Of a stretch of 64,000 bases of DNA, positions 52,460 to 60,160 are shown one piece after another (the stretch's first letter is position 1; the number at the start of each line of letters is the position of its first letter). This DNA comes from an uncultured Prevotellaceae bacterium. GTDB taxonomy: Bacteria > Bacteroidota > Bacteroidia > Bacteroidales > Bacteroidaceae. Below the pieces are notes generated by a model. The model saw only the letters and a list, made by a program, of their open reading frames with translations. It did no database searches and had not been told where the DNA came from. Made by a program: the position numbers and the translations under genes. The stretch lies in the NCBI GenBank assembly GCA_937898415.1, contig CALDLA010000099.1, forward strand, positions 62,001-126,000, in the 5' to 3' direction.

Positions 52460-53495
52460 ACTGGCTATAACGGCACTTCTGGCACTGGCGGCAACAGCGG
52501 CACAAGCCCAGAAGTTGTCTATTACCCAAAAGACTGTTGACATGGGCCGCACAGGCTATGAGATACCTGTGACGGCTACCTTCGAACTGCGAAACAAGGG
52601 ACTGCGCAAACTCGTCATTCAGGATGTCGTCCCCGACTGCAACTGCACGAAAGTGGAATTCCCGAAGGGCGAGATTGGCATCAACGAGAAGTTCAACATA
52701 CGCATGACCTACGACGCAAGGATGCTGGGCCACTTCAACAAGCAGGCTGCCGTCATCTCGAACGCGACCAAGAATCCTGTCTATCTCACCATGACGGGCA
52801 TCGTACTGGCCGATCTGATGGACTACAGCGGTTCCTACCCCTTCGACTTCAACAACCTGCTGAGCGATGTTAACGATCTGGAGTTCGATAACGTGAAGAA
52901 AGGCGAACAGCGCTCCTTCGAGATGCACGTCATGAACAACGGCACTACCCCCATGCAGCCCAACATTCTGCACCTGCCCCCCTACCTCAAGGCCGAGTCC
53001 TTCCCCCAGAAGTTGAAGCCAGGCCACAGCGGGAAGATTGTGTTCACGCTGAACTCTGACAAGATACACGACTACGGTCTGACGCAGACGTCCGTCTATC
53101 TGGCCCAGCAGTTGGGACAGAAGGTTAAGAGCGACATCGAGATTGGCGTCTCAGCCGTCCTGCTGCCGCCCGTCAAGCCCATAGCCAATGCTCCTAAGCT
53201 GGTACTGTCAGACACGACACTGGTACTACCCTTCGGCGGACGGGGCAAGCGGTCGGGCGACCTCACGCTGACCAACACCGGCCAGTCGCGCCTCGACATC
53301 ACCTCGCTGCAGATGTTCACCCGTGGACTGAAGGTGACGCTCGGCAAGAGCCACCTGATGCCCGGCGAATCGACGAAACTCAAGATTACCGCCACTGCCA
53401 GCGAACTGAAGAAGGCCCGCTCTGTCCCCCGTGTACTGATGATTACCAACGATCCAGAGAGTGCTAAGGTTGTCATTACCATTAATATCCAATAA
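52449..53495 (+). CDS. DUF1573 domain protein, exported
   Basis: The 348-residue protein has a signal peptide (MKNKLAITALLALAATAAQA). The first ~120 residues match DUF1573: ATFELRNKGLRKLVIQDV, then VPDCNCTKVEFPKG and FNIRMTYDARMLGHF. These are immunoglobulin-like domains of Bacteroidetes surface or periplasmic proteins. Two further similar beta domains follow (SFEMHVMNNGTTPMQPNIL; GDLTLTNTGQSRLDITSLQ). The start overlaps the A2M-like gene end by 11 bp, so they probably act together, but the function is unknown. Confidence 0.85.
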   Translation: MKNKLAITALLALAATAAQAQKLSITQKTVDMGRTGYEIPVTATFELRNKGLRKLVIQDVVPDCNCTKVEFPKGEIGINEKFNIRMTYDARMLGHFNKQAAVISNATKNPVYLTMTGIVLADLMDYSGSYPFDFNNLLSDVNDLEFDNVKKGEQRSFEMHVMNNGTTPMQPNILHLPPYLKAESFPQKLKPGHSGKIVFTLNSDKIHDYGLTQTSVYLAQQLGQKVKSDIEIGVSAVLLPPVKPIANAPKLVLSDTTLVLPFGGRGKRSGDLTLTNTGQSRLDITSLQMFTRGLKVTLGKSHLMPGESTKLKITATASELKKARSVPRVLMITNDPESAKVVITINIQ

Positions 53496-53507
53496 CTCCC
53501 CATAAGA

Positions 53508-54602
53508 ATGGAACATCCAGAGAACAATCCCGAATATGCCGGCCTGCAAGTCAACAGTGGCGTCGAGCAACAGTCGATTATCAATCCCTATCTGAAGCGC
53601 AACCGCATCCGTCGCCGTGAACTCTCCGTCGACGAGATGGTGGAGGGCATCCTGAAGGGCGATGTCACCATCCTCTCGCAGGCCGTGACACTCATCGAGA
53701 GTGTCAACCCCGACCATCAGACCAAGGCGCAGGAGGTCATCAACCGTTGCCTGCCCTATAGTGGCAAAAGCATCCGCGTTGGCATCAGCGGCGTTCCCGG
53801 CGCCGGCAAGTCCACCTCTATCGACGAGTTTGGCATCCATGTGCTGAAGGAGCATGGCGGCAAACTCGCCGTACTGGCCATCGACCCCAGTTCGGAACGC
53901 ACTAAGGGCAGCATCCTCGGCGACAAGACACGCATGGAGAAACTGGCACAGCACCCTGCTTCGTTCATCCGTCCCAGCCCGTCGGCAGGTTCTCTTGGCG
54001 GTGTGGCCCGCAAGACCCGCGAGACCATTATCCTCTGTGAGGCAGCCGGCTTCGACAAGATTTTCGTTGAGACGGTGGGCGTGGGACAATCAGAGACAGC
54101 CTGCCACTCGATGGTCGATTTCTTCCTGCTCATCCAGGTGGCTGGTACGGGCGACGAGTTGCAGGGAATCAAGCGCGGCATTATGGAAATCTCCGACGGC
54201 ATCGTCATCAATAAGTGCGACGGCGACAACGTCGATCGCTGTCAGATGGCGGCCACCAACTTTCGCAACGCCCTCCACTTCTTCCCCATGCCCGAGAGCG
54301 GCTGGCTGCCAAAGGTATTATGCTATAGCGGCTTCTACGGCACAGGCATCAAGGAGATTTGGGATATGATCTACGAGTACATTGACTTCGTCAAGGCCAA
54401 CGGCTATTTCGACCACCGTCGCAACGAGCAGGCCAAGTACTGGATGTACGAAAGCATTAACGAGCACCTCAAGTCCTCATTCTATCATAATAAGATGATA
54501 CAGGCACAGCTGGAGTTGGCTGAACAAACAGTTCTGGCCGGCCAGAAGACCAGTTTCATAGCTGCGCAAGATCTCCTCGACCTTTACTTTAAGAGCCTAT
54601 GA
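53508..54602 (+). CDS. meaB: Methylmalonyl-CoA mutase-associated GTPase MeaB
   Basis: The 364-residue protein is a SIMIBI G3E-type GTPase. The Walker A motif GVPGAGKSTSIDEFG is near residue 90, then AIDPSSERTKGSILGDKTRM, the switch region FVETVGVGQSE, and the guanine-specificity region NKCDGDN. MeaB protects and loads the adenosylcobalamin of methylmalonyl-CoA mutase, used in succinate-propionate metabolism. The mutase genes are not in this window. Its stop overlaps the ispH start by 4 bp. Confidence 0.95.
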   Translation: MEHPENNPEYAGLQVNSGVEQQSIINPYLKRNRIRRRELSVDEMVEGILKGDVTILSQAVTLIESVNPDHQTKAQEVINRCLPYSGKSIRVGISGVPGAGKSTSIDEFGIHVLKEHGGKLAVLAIDPSSERTKGSILGDKTRMEKLAQHPASFIRPSPSAGSLGGVARKTRETIILCEAAGFDKIFVETVGVGQSETACHSMVDFFLLIQVAGTGDELQGIKRGIMEISDGIVINKCDGDNVDRCQMAATNFRNALHFFPMPESGWLPKVLCYSGFYGTGIKEIWDMIYEYIDFVKANGYFDHRRNEQAKYWMYESINEHLKSSFYHNKMIQAQLELAEQTVLAGQKTSFIAAQDLLDLYFKSL

Positions 54603-55477
54603 CCATCGAGATTGACAACGGTAGCGGTTTCTGTTTCGGTGTGACCACCGCCATCAAGAAAGCAGAGGAGGAACTGGAAAAGGGCACGACGCTCTATTGC
54701 CTCGGCGACATCGTCCATAATGGCATGGAGTGTGAGCGGCTGAAGCAGATGGGACTTATCACCATCGACCATACCGAGATGGAGCGCCTGCACAACGTCA
54801 AGGTGCTGCTCCGTGCCCACGGCGAACCGCCTGAGACCTACGAACTGGCCCGTCGAAACAACATCGAGATTATCGATGCCACCTGTCCCGTGGTTCTCCA
54901 GTTGCAGAAGCGCATCAAACTCCAGTATGAAGCCTCACCACTCACCACCCACCACTCACCGCTCACCACTCAGATAGTCATCTTCGGCAAGAAAGGCCAT
55001 GCTGAGGTGTTAGGACTCGTTGGCCAAACTGATGGTCGTGCTGTCGTCATTGAGCAGTTCGACGAGGTCCGTCGGCTCGATTTCCAGCACGACATCTTCC
55101 TGTTCAGTCAGACCACGAAGTCGCTCGACGAGTTCCACCGCATCATCGAGTACATCCAGCAGCACATCTCACCCACGGCTACCTTCAAGAGCTTCGATAC
55201 CATCTGCCGCTCTGTGGCCAACCGCATGCCCAACATCTCGCAATTCGCCGCGCGCCACGACCTCATCCTCTTCGTCTGCGGCCGTAAGAGCTCGAACGGC
55301 AAGGTGCTGTTCAACGAGTGCCGACGTGTCAATCCCAACACCCACCTCGTCGAAGGACCCGGCGAGATAGTACCCGACTGGCTCCACGACGTCGATACGG
55401 TCGGCATCTGTGGCGCCACCTCCACCCCCAAGTGGCTGATGGAGCAGTGCCGCGACGCCATCCTCGCTTTACACTGA
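54599..55477 (+). CDS. ispH: 4-hydroxy-3-methylbut-2-enyl diphosphate reductase IspH
   Basis: The 292-residue protein has the three iron-sulfur cysteines in GSGFCFGV, ATCPVV and GICGATSTP, plus the active-site regions RAHGEPPETYE and KSSNGKVLFNECR. It makes IPP and DMAPP in the last MEP pathway step. Around residues 112-124 a low-complexity run (SPLTTHHSPLTTQ) is encoded by repeated CTCACCAC-like DNA; it fills a variable loop and keeps the frame. The start overlaps the meaB stop by 4 bp. The convergent cmk gene ends 13 bp away. Confidence 0.95.
   Translation: MTIEIDNGSGFCFGVTTAIKKAEEELEKGTTLYCLGDIVHNGMECERLKQMGLITIDHTEMERLHNVKVLLRAHGEPPETYELARRNNIEIIDATCPVVLQLQKRIKLQYEASPLTTHHSPLTTQIVIFGKKGHAEVLGLVGQTDGRAVVIEQFDEVRRLDFQHDIFLFSQTTKSLDEFHRIIEYIQQHISPTATFKSFDTICRSVANRMPNISQFAARHDLILFVCGRKSSNGKVLFNECRRVNPNTHLVEGPGEIVPDWLHDVDTVGICGATSTPKWLMEQCRDAILALH
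54933..54975 (+). repeat. In-frame CTCACCAC-type repeat inside ispH
   Basis: Imperfect CTCACCAC/CCACTCACC units encode the SPLTTHHSPLTTQ loop of IspH. They resemble the intergenic heptamer tracts read on the other strand. Confidence 0.65.
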
Positions 55478-55490
55478 GAGTTTTCTATTC

Positions 55491-56174
55491 TTATTTGGTA
55501 GCTTCCTCAAAGCGCTGCATGAGCCATTCGTTCTGCTCGGGAATGGTCATGTGGCTGTTGTCGAGCAACAGGGCATCGTCAGCCTGGCGCAGGGGGGAAA
55601 CCTCACGGTGGGAGTCGATGTAGTCGCGCTCCTGAACGTTCTTCAGGATATCGTCGTAGTCGGCAGGCATACCCTTTTCCTTCAGTTCGTCGTAGCGACG
55701 CTGAGCACGCACCTCGGCTGAGGCAGTGACAAAAATTTTCAGTTCGGCGTTGGGGAAGACGACGGTGCCGATGTCACGACCATCCATGACGATGCCGCCC
55801 TCCTGCCCCATGCGCTGCTGCTGGGCAACGAGGGCCGTGCGGACAAACGGCAGGGCGGCGATAGGGCTGACGTGGTTCGACACTTCAAGCGAGCGTATCT
55901 CAAGCTCCACATTCTCACCGTTCAGGAAGGTAGTGGTCTTGCCGTCCACCAGCTTCTGCTCGATGATGATGTCCTTCAGGGCTTCCTCCAACTCATCGGT
56001 GAGGATGGTGCCGTCTTCACGGAACAGGTTATGGCGCAGGGCATAGAGAGTAACGGAGCGGTACATGGCTCCAGTGTCAACATAGATATAGCCCACACGG
56101 CGGGCAAGGTCTTTAGCCATCGTGCTCTTGCCGCACGAGGAATGGCCGTCGATAGCAATGGTAATCTTCTTCAT
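55491..56174 (-). CDS. cmk: Cytidylate kinase
   Basis: The 227-residue protein has the P-loop [15 protein letters not shown], the CMP-binding segment [18 protein letters not shown], and the signature [20 protein letters not shown]. It phosphorylates CMP and dCMP for nucleotide supply. The start overlaps the porQ stop by 4 bp. From memory, the porQ-cmk-ispH neighbourhood is also seen in Porphyromonas. Confidence 0.96.
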   Translation of the reverse strand: MKKITIAIDGHSSCGKSTMAKDLARRVGYIYVDTGAMYRSVTLYALRHNLFREDGTILTDELEEALKDIIIEQKLVDGKTTTFLNGENVELEIRSLEVSNHVSPIAALPFVRTALVAQQQRMGQEGGIVMDGRDIGTVVFPNAELKIFVTASAEVRAQRRYDELKEKGMPADYDDILKNVQERDYIDSHREVSPLRQADDALLLDNSHMTIPEQNEWLMQRFEEATK

Positions 56175-57115
56175 AATGTGTAACTGATATTAAAGACTAA
56201 CGAGGAGGCCGACACATGGTACTTGGCATAGGCCACTTGGAGTTTCAGCCGCTGCAGCAGCAGGCCACCGCCCAGACTGAGCCCTGCACCGTGGGCACTG
56301 TCACCGTCGTCAGTACTGATTTTCATTTCGGAGGCCCGCATGGCGTTATAGCCGACTGCCACATAGAACTGAGGCGACAGGATGAGGTCGGCACCGACAA
56401 CGAGGTGCTTACCCAGTCCATACTCCCAGTCGTTGAGACGGACAAGACTGGCCGAAAGCCGTAGCGGGGAATTCAGCAGTCTCTTGGTGACACCCAACTG
56501 AACATCGAGGGGCAACCGTTCGAAATCGTCCTCGTAGGCCGACAACTGTCCGCCAAGATTACGGGCCACTGCCGACACCGACAAGTCACGTTCGGCGTCG
56601 TAGTAATTGAGGCCCAGATCGACGGCCGCTCCCACAGAGTTGTACTGTCCGATGTAGCTGGCCACGAACTTGGCCGTGATACCGCCGGCGAACTTCTCGC
56701 TCAGGGCATAGGCAAAAGAGCCGCCGACGGCGATATCCTTGGGCGAGAACTCGCCGGTCTGCTGCCCTGTAGCCGTGGTCTCCTTCATCGTTCCGTAGCT
56801 CATATACTGGCCGGTGACGCCCCAGGTACCTCGTTCGCCGGCAACGCGGAGAAAAGAGGCACTGGCCGTCGTCGAGCCTTTCATATAGGTCATCACGTTC
56901 AGGTTCAGCGTACGGTCGGTCACGTTGTTGATGAGTGCGGGATTGTGAAAGATGATCGAGGCGTCGTCATCAACCAGCGTCACGTTGTCCCCACCCAGGG
57001 CAGCCACATGGGCACTGACGGGCAACCGCAGGAAGTTATACACCGTCTGAGATTCCTGTGCCCCGATAGGAAGCACAGAAAGCACGAAAACAACGGCAAA
57101 AACGACTCTCTTCAT
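56171..57115 (-). CDS. porQ: Type IX secretion system protein PorQ
   Basis: The 314-residue protein has a signal peptide ([19 protein letters not shown]). The family start is [20 protein letters not shown], then [15 protein letters not shown]. Barrel strands follow throughout ([36 protein letters not shown]), ending LVFNISYTL. PorQ is part of the outer-membrane attachment complex that anchors secreted cargo on lipopolysaccharide. Its presence implies a working type IX system. It overlaps cmk by 4 bp and has its own promoter. Confidence 0.9.
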   Translation of the reverse strand: MKRVVFAVVFVLSVLPIGAQESQTVYNFLRLPVSAHVAALGGDNVTLVDDDASIIFHNPALINNVTDRTLNLNVMTYMKGSTTASASFLRVAGERGTWGVTGQYMSYGTMKETTATGQQTGEFSPKDIAVGGSFAYALSEKFAGGITAKFVASYIGQYNSVGAAVDLGLNYYDAERDLSVSAVARNLGGQLSAYEDDFERLPLDVQLGVTKRLLNSPLRLSASLVRLNDWEYGLGKHLVVGADLILSPQFYVAVGYNAMRASEMKISTDDGDSAHGAGLSLGGGLLLQRLKLQVAYAKYHVSASSLVFNISYTL

Positions 57116-57137
57116 CTAAATATCCTCAATTCGGCTG

Positions 57138-57145
57138 CAAAGATA
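57138..57145 (-). promoter_or_regulatory. Promoter box (TATCTTTG, minus strand) of porQ
   Basis: TATCTTTG reads on the minus strand, 22 bp from the porQ ATG at 57115. Confidence 0.65.
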
Positions 57146-57148
57146 CAA

Positions 57149-57185
57149 AAAACTCTTAACTCTTGTCTCTTAACTCTTAACTTTT
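57149..57185. repeat. Tandem ACTCTTA-type repeats between porQ and the TonB gene
   Basis: Imperfect ACTCTTA/TCTTAAC units fill the space between the two divergent -7 boxes, as GTGAAAA units do at 33700. Confidence 0.65.
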
Positions 57186-57188
57186 TCG

Positions 57189-57196
57189 TACCTTTG
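57189..57196 (+). promoter_or_regulatory. Promoter box (TACCTTTG) of the TonB-family gene
   Basis: TACCTTTG lies 44 bp before the ATG at 57241, just after the repeat tract. Confidence 0.62.
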
Positions 57197-57240
57197 CACC
57201 ACATTTTTTATTATATAACGGAGATGTTGCTCCTTTTATT

Positions 57241-57942
57241 ATGGAAATAAAGAAAAGTGCGAAAGCAGACTTGGACGGCAAGAGGAGCCAGGGGTTCTTC
57301 CTCGGAGTGGTTCTGGTACTGGCCTTGCTGTTCGTGGCACTGGAGTACGACTGGTCTGCAAGCGGCGACGACTACGACCTCGACGCCTTGGAGAATATCG
57401 TCAAGGAGATTGACCTGGAAGCCCTCAAGGAAGAGGAGCGCATACCGCTCATCAAGGAACAGGTGGTGGAGCGCCCGCAGTCGGCTGACAAGCTGAACGT
57501 GGTCGACGAGAACCCCGAGGTGGAACTGAAGGACGAGATAGTCCCTCCTGAGAACGACGTGGAACTGAAGACCGTCGACGAGGTGGAGAACCCCGAGCAG
57601 CCCACGGCTGTCGATATGGACCTCAACCCGCTGAACTTCCGCGTGGTCGAGGAACTGCCGGAGTTCCCCGGCGGTGCCACGGAATTCATGAAATGGCTGA
57701 CAAAGAACCTGCACTACCCCGCGACGGCCCAGCAGCGCAAGGTGCAGGGAAAAGTGCTGGCACAGTTCATCGTCAACACCGACGGCAGCATCAGCGACAT
57801 AGAACTGCTGAACCACGTGGACCCCAGCATCGACCGCGAGGCACTGCGGGTACTGCGCATGATGCCTCGTTGGAAGGCTGGTCAGCAGGATGCCAAACCC
57901 TGCCGCACGCAGGTCTGCATCCCCATCGTCTTCAAGCTGTAA
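57241..57942 (+). CDS. TonB-family energy-transducing protein
   Basis: The 233-residue protein has a short cytoplasmic N-terminus, a TM helix at ~19-36 (GFFLGVVLVLALLFVALEY), a long acidic linker with repeated VDEVEN/VVDENPE, and a TonB C-terminal domain from ~145. That domain has EELPEFPGGATEFMKWLTKN, GKVLAQFIVNTDGSISDI and MMPRWKAGQQDAKPCRTQVC. The FPGG...MPRWKPG-like pattern is typical of Bacteroidetes TonB proteins. It links inner-membrane energy to outer-membrane receptors. ExbB/ExbD are not adjacent. Confidence 0.9.
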   Translation: MEIKKSAKADLDGKRSQGFFLGVVLVLALLFVALEYDWSASGDDYDLDALENIVKEIDLEALKEEERIPLIKEQVVERPQSADKLNVVDENPEVELKDEIVPPENDVELKTVDEVENPEQPTAVDMDLNPLNFRVVEELPEFPGGATEFMKWLTKNLHYPATAQQRKVQGKVLAQFIVNTDGSISDIELLNHVDPSIDREALRVLRMMPRWKAGQQDAKPCRTQVCIPIVFKL

Positions 57943-57947
57943 TGTCG

Positions 57948-57987
57948 TCATAACGTAATAACGTAATATCGTAATAACGTAACAACG
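57948..57987. repeat. TAACGTAA-type tandem repeat
   Basis: The 47 bp between the TonB gene and the polyprenyl synthetase consist of repeated AACGTAAT/ATCGTAAT units, a different sequence from the GTGAAAA tracts but similar in arrangement. Confidence 0.7.
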
Positions 57988-57989
57988 CA

Positions 57990-58964
57990 ATGTATACCTC
58001 AAACGAAATCCTGGAGAAGGTCAACCAGTTTATTGACCAACTGCCGTACGACCGCCGTCCGGCATCGCTCTACGAGCCCATTGAATATGTCCTGTCGTTA
58101 GGCGGCAAGCGCATCCGTCCCGTACTGATGCTGCTGGCCTACAACCTCTACAAGGAAGACCCGGAACGTATCCTGATGCCGGCCGTGGGACTGGAGACGT
58201 ACCATAACTACACCCTGCTCCACGACGACCTGATGGACAACGCCGACATGCGCCGGGGCCATGATACGGTACATAAGAAGTGGGATGCCAACAAGGCCAT
58301 CCTCAGCGGCGACTCCATGCTGGTACTGGCCTACCAGCGTATGCAGCAGTGCGACAGCCGCCACTTGGAGGCTGTGCTCAACGTATTCACGGAGACGGCC
58401 TTGGAGATTGGCGAGGGACAGGAGTACGACATGACCTTCGAGACGCGCAACGACGTGACCGAGGAGGAATATATCGAGATGATTCGCCTGAAGACCAGTG
58501 TTCTGCTGGCCTGCGCCGTGAAGATAGGCGCCATCCTGGCTGATGCCTCCGAAGAGGACATCAAGAACCTGTATAAGTTCGGTGAACAGTTAGGACTGGC
58601 CTTCCAGTTGCAAGACGACCTGCTCGACGTCTATGGCGACCCCGCCGTCTTCGGCAAAGCTATTGGCGGCGACATCACCTCCAACAAGAAGACCTATATG
58701 CTCATCAACGCCGTCAACCGTGCCACCCCGGTACAGCGCGAGGAACTGATGCGCTGGATTGCAGCCGTCGATTTCAACCGCGAGGAAAAAGTGCAAGCCG
58801 TCACGGCTCTCTACGACCAGATAGGCATCCGCCAGCTCTGCGAAGAGAAAATCAACTTCTACTTCGACGAGTGCCGTAAGTACTTGGCCAAGGTCAGCGT
58901 CAGCGACGAGCGCAAACAGATGCTGCTCGACTACACGGACGAAATGATGAAACGGAAGAAGTGA
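57990..58964 (+). CDS. Polyprenyl diphosphate synthase (farnesyl/geranylgeranyl type)
   Basis: The 324-residue trans-prenyltransferase has the first Asp-rich motif in LLHDDLMDNADMRRG and the second in FQLQDDLLDVYGDP, with GGKRIRPVLMLLAYNL before them. It builds all-trans prenyl diphosphates from IPP and DMAPP, linking to ispH in the same window. Chain length (C15, C20 or longer) cannot be told with confidence. The 47-bp upstream spacer is a tandem repeat. Confidence 0.93.
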   Translation: MYTSNEILEKVNQFIDQLPYDRRPASLYEPIEYVLSLGGKRIRPVLMLLAYNLYKEDPERILMPAVGLETYHNYTLLHDDLMDNADMRRGHDTVHKKWDANKAILSGDSMLVLAYQRMQQCDSRHLEAVLNVFTETALEIGEGQEYDMTFETRNDVTEEEYIEMIRLKTSVLLACAVKIGAILADASEEDIKNLYKFGEQLGLAFQLQDDLLDVYGDPAVFGKAIGGDITSNKKTYMLINAVNRATPVQREELMRWIAAVDFNREEKVQAVTALYDQIGIRQLCEEKINFYFDECRKYLAKVSVSDERKQMLLDYTDEMMKRKK

Positions 58965-58991
58965 GAAGTGAGAAGTGAAAAGTGAAAAGTG
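58964..58991 (+). repeat. GTGAGAA/GTGAAAA heptamer tract before tatD
   Basis: Units of GTGAGAA and GTGAAAA run from the polyprenyl synthetase stop to the tatD ATG at 58992. The tract supplies the whole 27-bp spacer, including the bases where a ribosome site would lie. Confidence 0.75.
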
Positions 58992-59798
58992 ATGGAGTGG
59001 ATTGACACACATTGCCACTTGGATGGTGAGGAATTCGACGACGACCGCGAAGCGGTGATGCAGCAGGCCCGTGAGGCTGGTGTCTGCAAGATATTCCTGC
59101 CCGCCATCGACCTGCCTACCTCCCAGCGCATCCTTCAACTCTGCTCCCAATACTCCGACTACCTATACCCCATGGTCGGCCTGCATCCCGAGGAAGTCCG
59201 CGCCGACTGGCACCAACAGCTCACCGCCATCAAGCACCTTCTCGCTTCACCCTTCACCCTTCACCCTTCACCAATCCTCGCCATCGGCGAAGTCGGCCTC
59301 GACTTCTACTGGAGCCGCGAGTTCGAACAGGAACAACTGGAGGCATTCGAGCAGCAGGTACGTTGGTCAGTAGAGACGCAGTTGCCCCTGATGATCCACT
59401 GCCGCAAGGCCCAGAACGAAATGGTGGCTATTATAAAAAGGTACGCGCGAGAACTTCCCGGCGGTGTCTTCCACTGTTTCACCGGTAATGCGCTGGAAGC
59501 GGAACAGCTGTTGCAGTTCGACCGCTTCGTCCTTGGCATCGGCGGTGTACTGACCTTCAAGAAGTCACACCTGCCCGAAGTGTTGCCCCAGGTAGTGCCC
59601 CTTGATCGCCTCGTGCTCGAGACCGATGCCCCCTACATGGCTCCGGTCCCTATGCGGGGCAAGCGCAACGAACCAGCCTTCACCCGCTACGTATTGGCCA
59701 AACTGGCTGAGAGCTACGGCGTCAGCGAGGAAGAGGTGGCTGCCAAGACCAACACCAACGTCGCCCGCGTCTTCCATCTAAATGATAAAGATTATTAA
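58992..59798 (+). CDS. TatD family metal-dependent DNase
   Basis: The 268-residue protein starts at the ATG (MEWIDTHCHLDG); a GTG directly before it is possible. Metal-binding residues lie in THCHLDG, GEVGLDFYW, IHCRKAQ, FHCFTG and ETDAPYMAPVP, the complete TatD pattern. It is a TIM-barrel hydrolase linked to DNA or tRNA-deacylase activity and repair. Around residue 85, encoded at 59244-59272, a TTCACCC repeat makes the in-frame insert SPFTLHPSP. Confidence 0.93.
   Translation: MEWIDTHCHLDGEEFDDDREAVMQQAREAGVCKIFLPAIDLPTSQRILQLCSQYSDYLYPMVGLHPEEVRADWHQQLTAIKHLLASPFTLHPSPILAIGEVGLDFYWSREFEQEQLEAFEQQVRWSVETQLPLMIHCRKAQNEMVAIIKRYARELPGGVFHCFTGNALEAEQLLQFDRFVLGIGGVLTFKKSHLPEVLPQVVPLDRLVLETDAPYMAPVPMRGKRNEPAFTRYVLAKLAESYGVSEEEVAAKTNTNVARVFHLNDKDY
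59244..59272 (+). repeat. In-frame TTCACCC heptamer repeat inside tatD
   Basis: Four TTCACCC-like units encode ASPFTLHPSP in a loop of TatD. Reverse-complemented they read GGGTGAA, the same family as the intergenic tracts. Confidence 0.7.
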
Positions 59799-59800
59799 TT

Positions 59801-59837
59801 TTTTCACCCTTCACTCTTCACTCTTCACTTTTTTTCT
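59801..59837. repeat. TTCACTC heptamer tract before the tRNA-Ser promoter
   Basis: Three to four TTCACTC/TTCACCC units, the reverse complement of GTGAAGA, end directly at the -7 box of the tRNA gene. Confidence 0.75.
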
Positions 59838-59845
59838 TACCTTTG
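59838..59845 (+). promoter_or_regulatory. Promoter box (TACCTTTG) of tRNA-Ser
   Basis: TACCTTTG lies 16 bp before the tRNA 5' end and directly after the heptamer tract. Confidence 0.65.
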
Positions 59846-59861
59846 CACCCGCTTAACTGAA

Positions 59862-59949
59862 GGAGAGGTGCTCGAGTGGTTGAAGAGGCACGCCTGGAAA
59901 GCGTGTAACCGGCAAAACCGGTTCGCAGGTTCGAATCCTGTTCTCTCCG
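59862..59949 (+). tRNA. tRNA-Ser (anticodon GGA)
   Basis: The 88-nt sequence folds as a class II tRNA. The acceptor GGAGAGG pairs with TCTCTCC (one G-U), and the anticodon loop TGGAAAG carries GGA. There is a long variable arm (ACCGG/CCGGT) and a T arm with TTCGAAT. The discriminator base is G and no CCA is encoded. It reads TCC and TCT serine codons. A promoter box precedes it and a terminator follows. Confidence 0.95.
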
Positions 59950-59961
59950 CGAAAATGACTT

Positions 59962-59990
59962 AAAGGGAATCATTCAGGTTCCCTTTTTTC
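59962..59990 (+). terminator. Terminator after tRNA-Ser
   Basis: The stem AAAGGGAA/TTCCCTTT with a 9-nt loop is followed by TTT. Confidence 0.75.
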
Positions 59991-60007
59991 GTGCCTGATA
60001 ATCAATA

Positions 60008-60070
60008 CTAGAGTGCCTCGCCATCAGGATTGTCCTTATCGACCAGAAGTCCAATACAAGGCAGGCCCAT
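60008..60070 (-). other. Possible 20-codon ORF with a promoter-like box (uncertain)
   Basis: The minus strand encodes MGLPCIGLLVDKDNPDGEAL and stops. A TACTTTTG box lies at 60104-60097, 27 bp upstream, and the tRNA terminator stem could also serve this strand. It may be a leader peptide, a degraded gene end or chance; nothing proves translation. It occupies most of the 59991-60126 gap, where I see no other gene. Confidence 0.25.
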
Positions 60071-60126
60071 AAAAATACTTTTGTTAATATTCGTTGCAAA
60101 AGTACGAAAAAACGAAGAATTATTTC

Positions 60127-60134
60127 TATCTTTG
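60127..60134 (+). promoter_or_regulatory. Promoter box (TATCTTTG) of the SpoIIE-type phosphatase gene
   Basis: TATCTTTG lies 26 bp before the ATG at 60161. Confidence 0.62.
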
Positions 60135-60160
60135 CCAAAGATTTAATATGTTTTGTGTTT

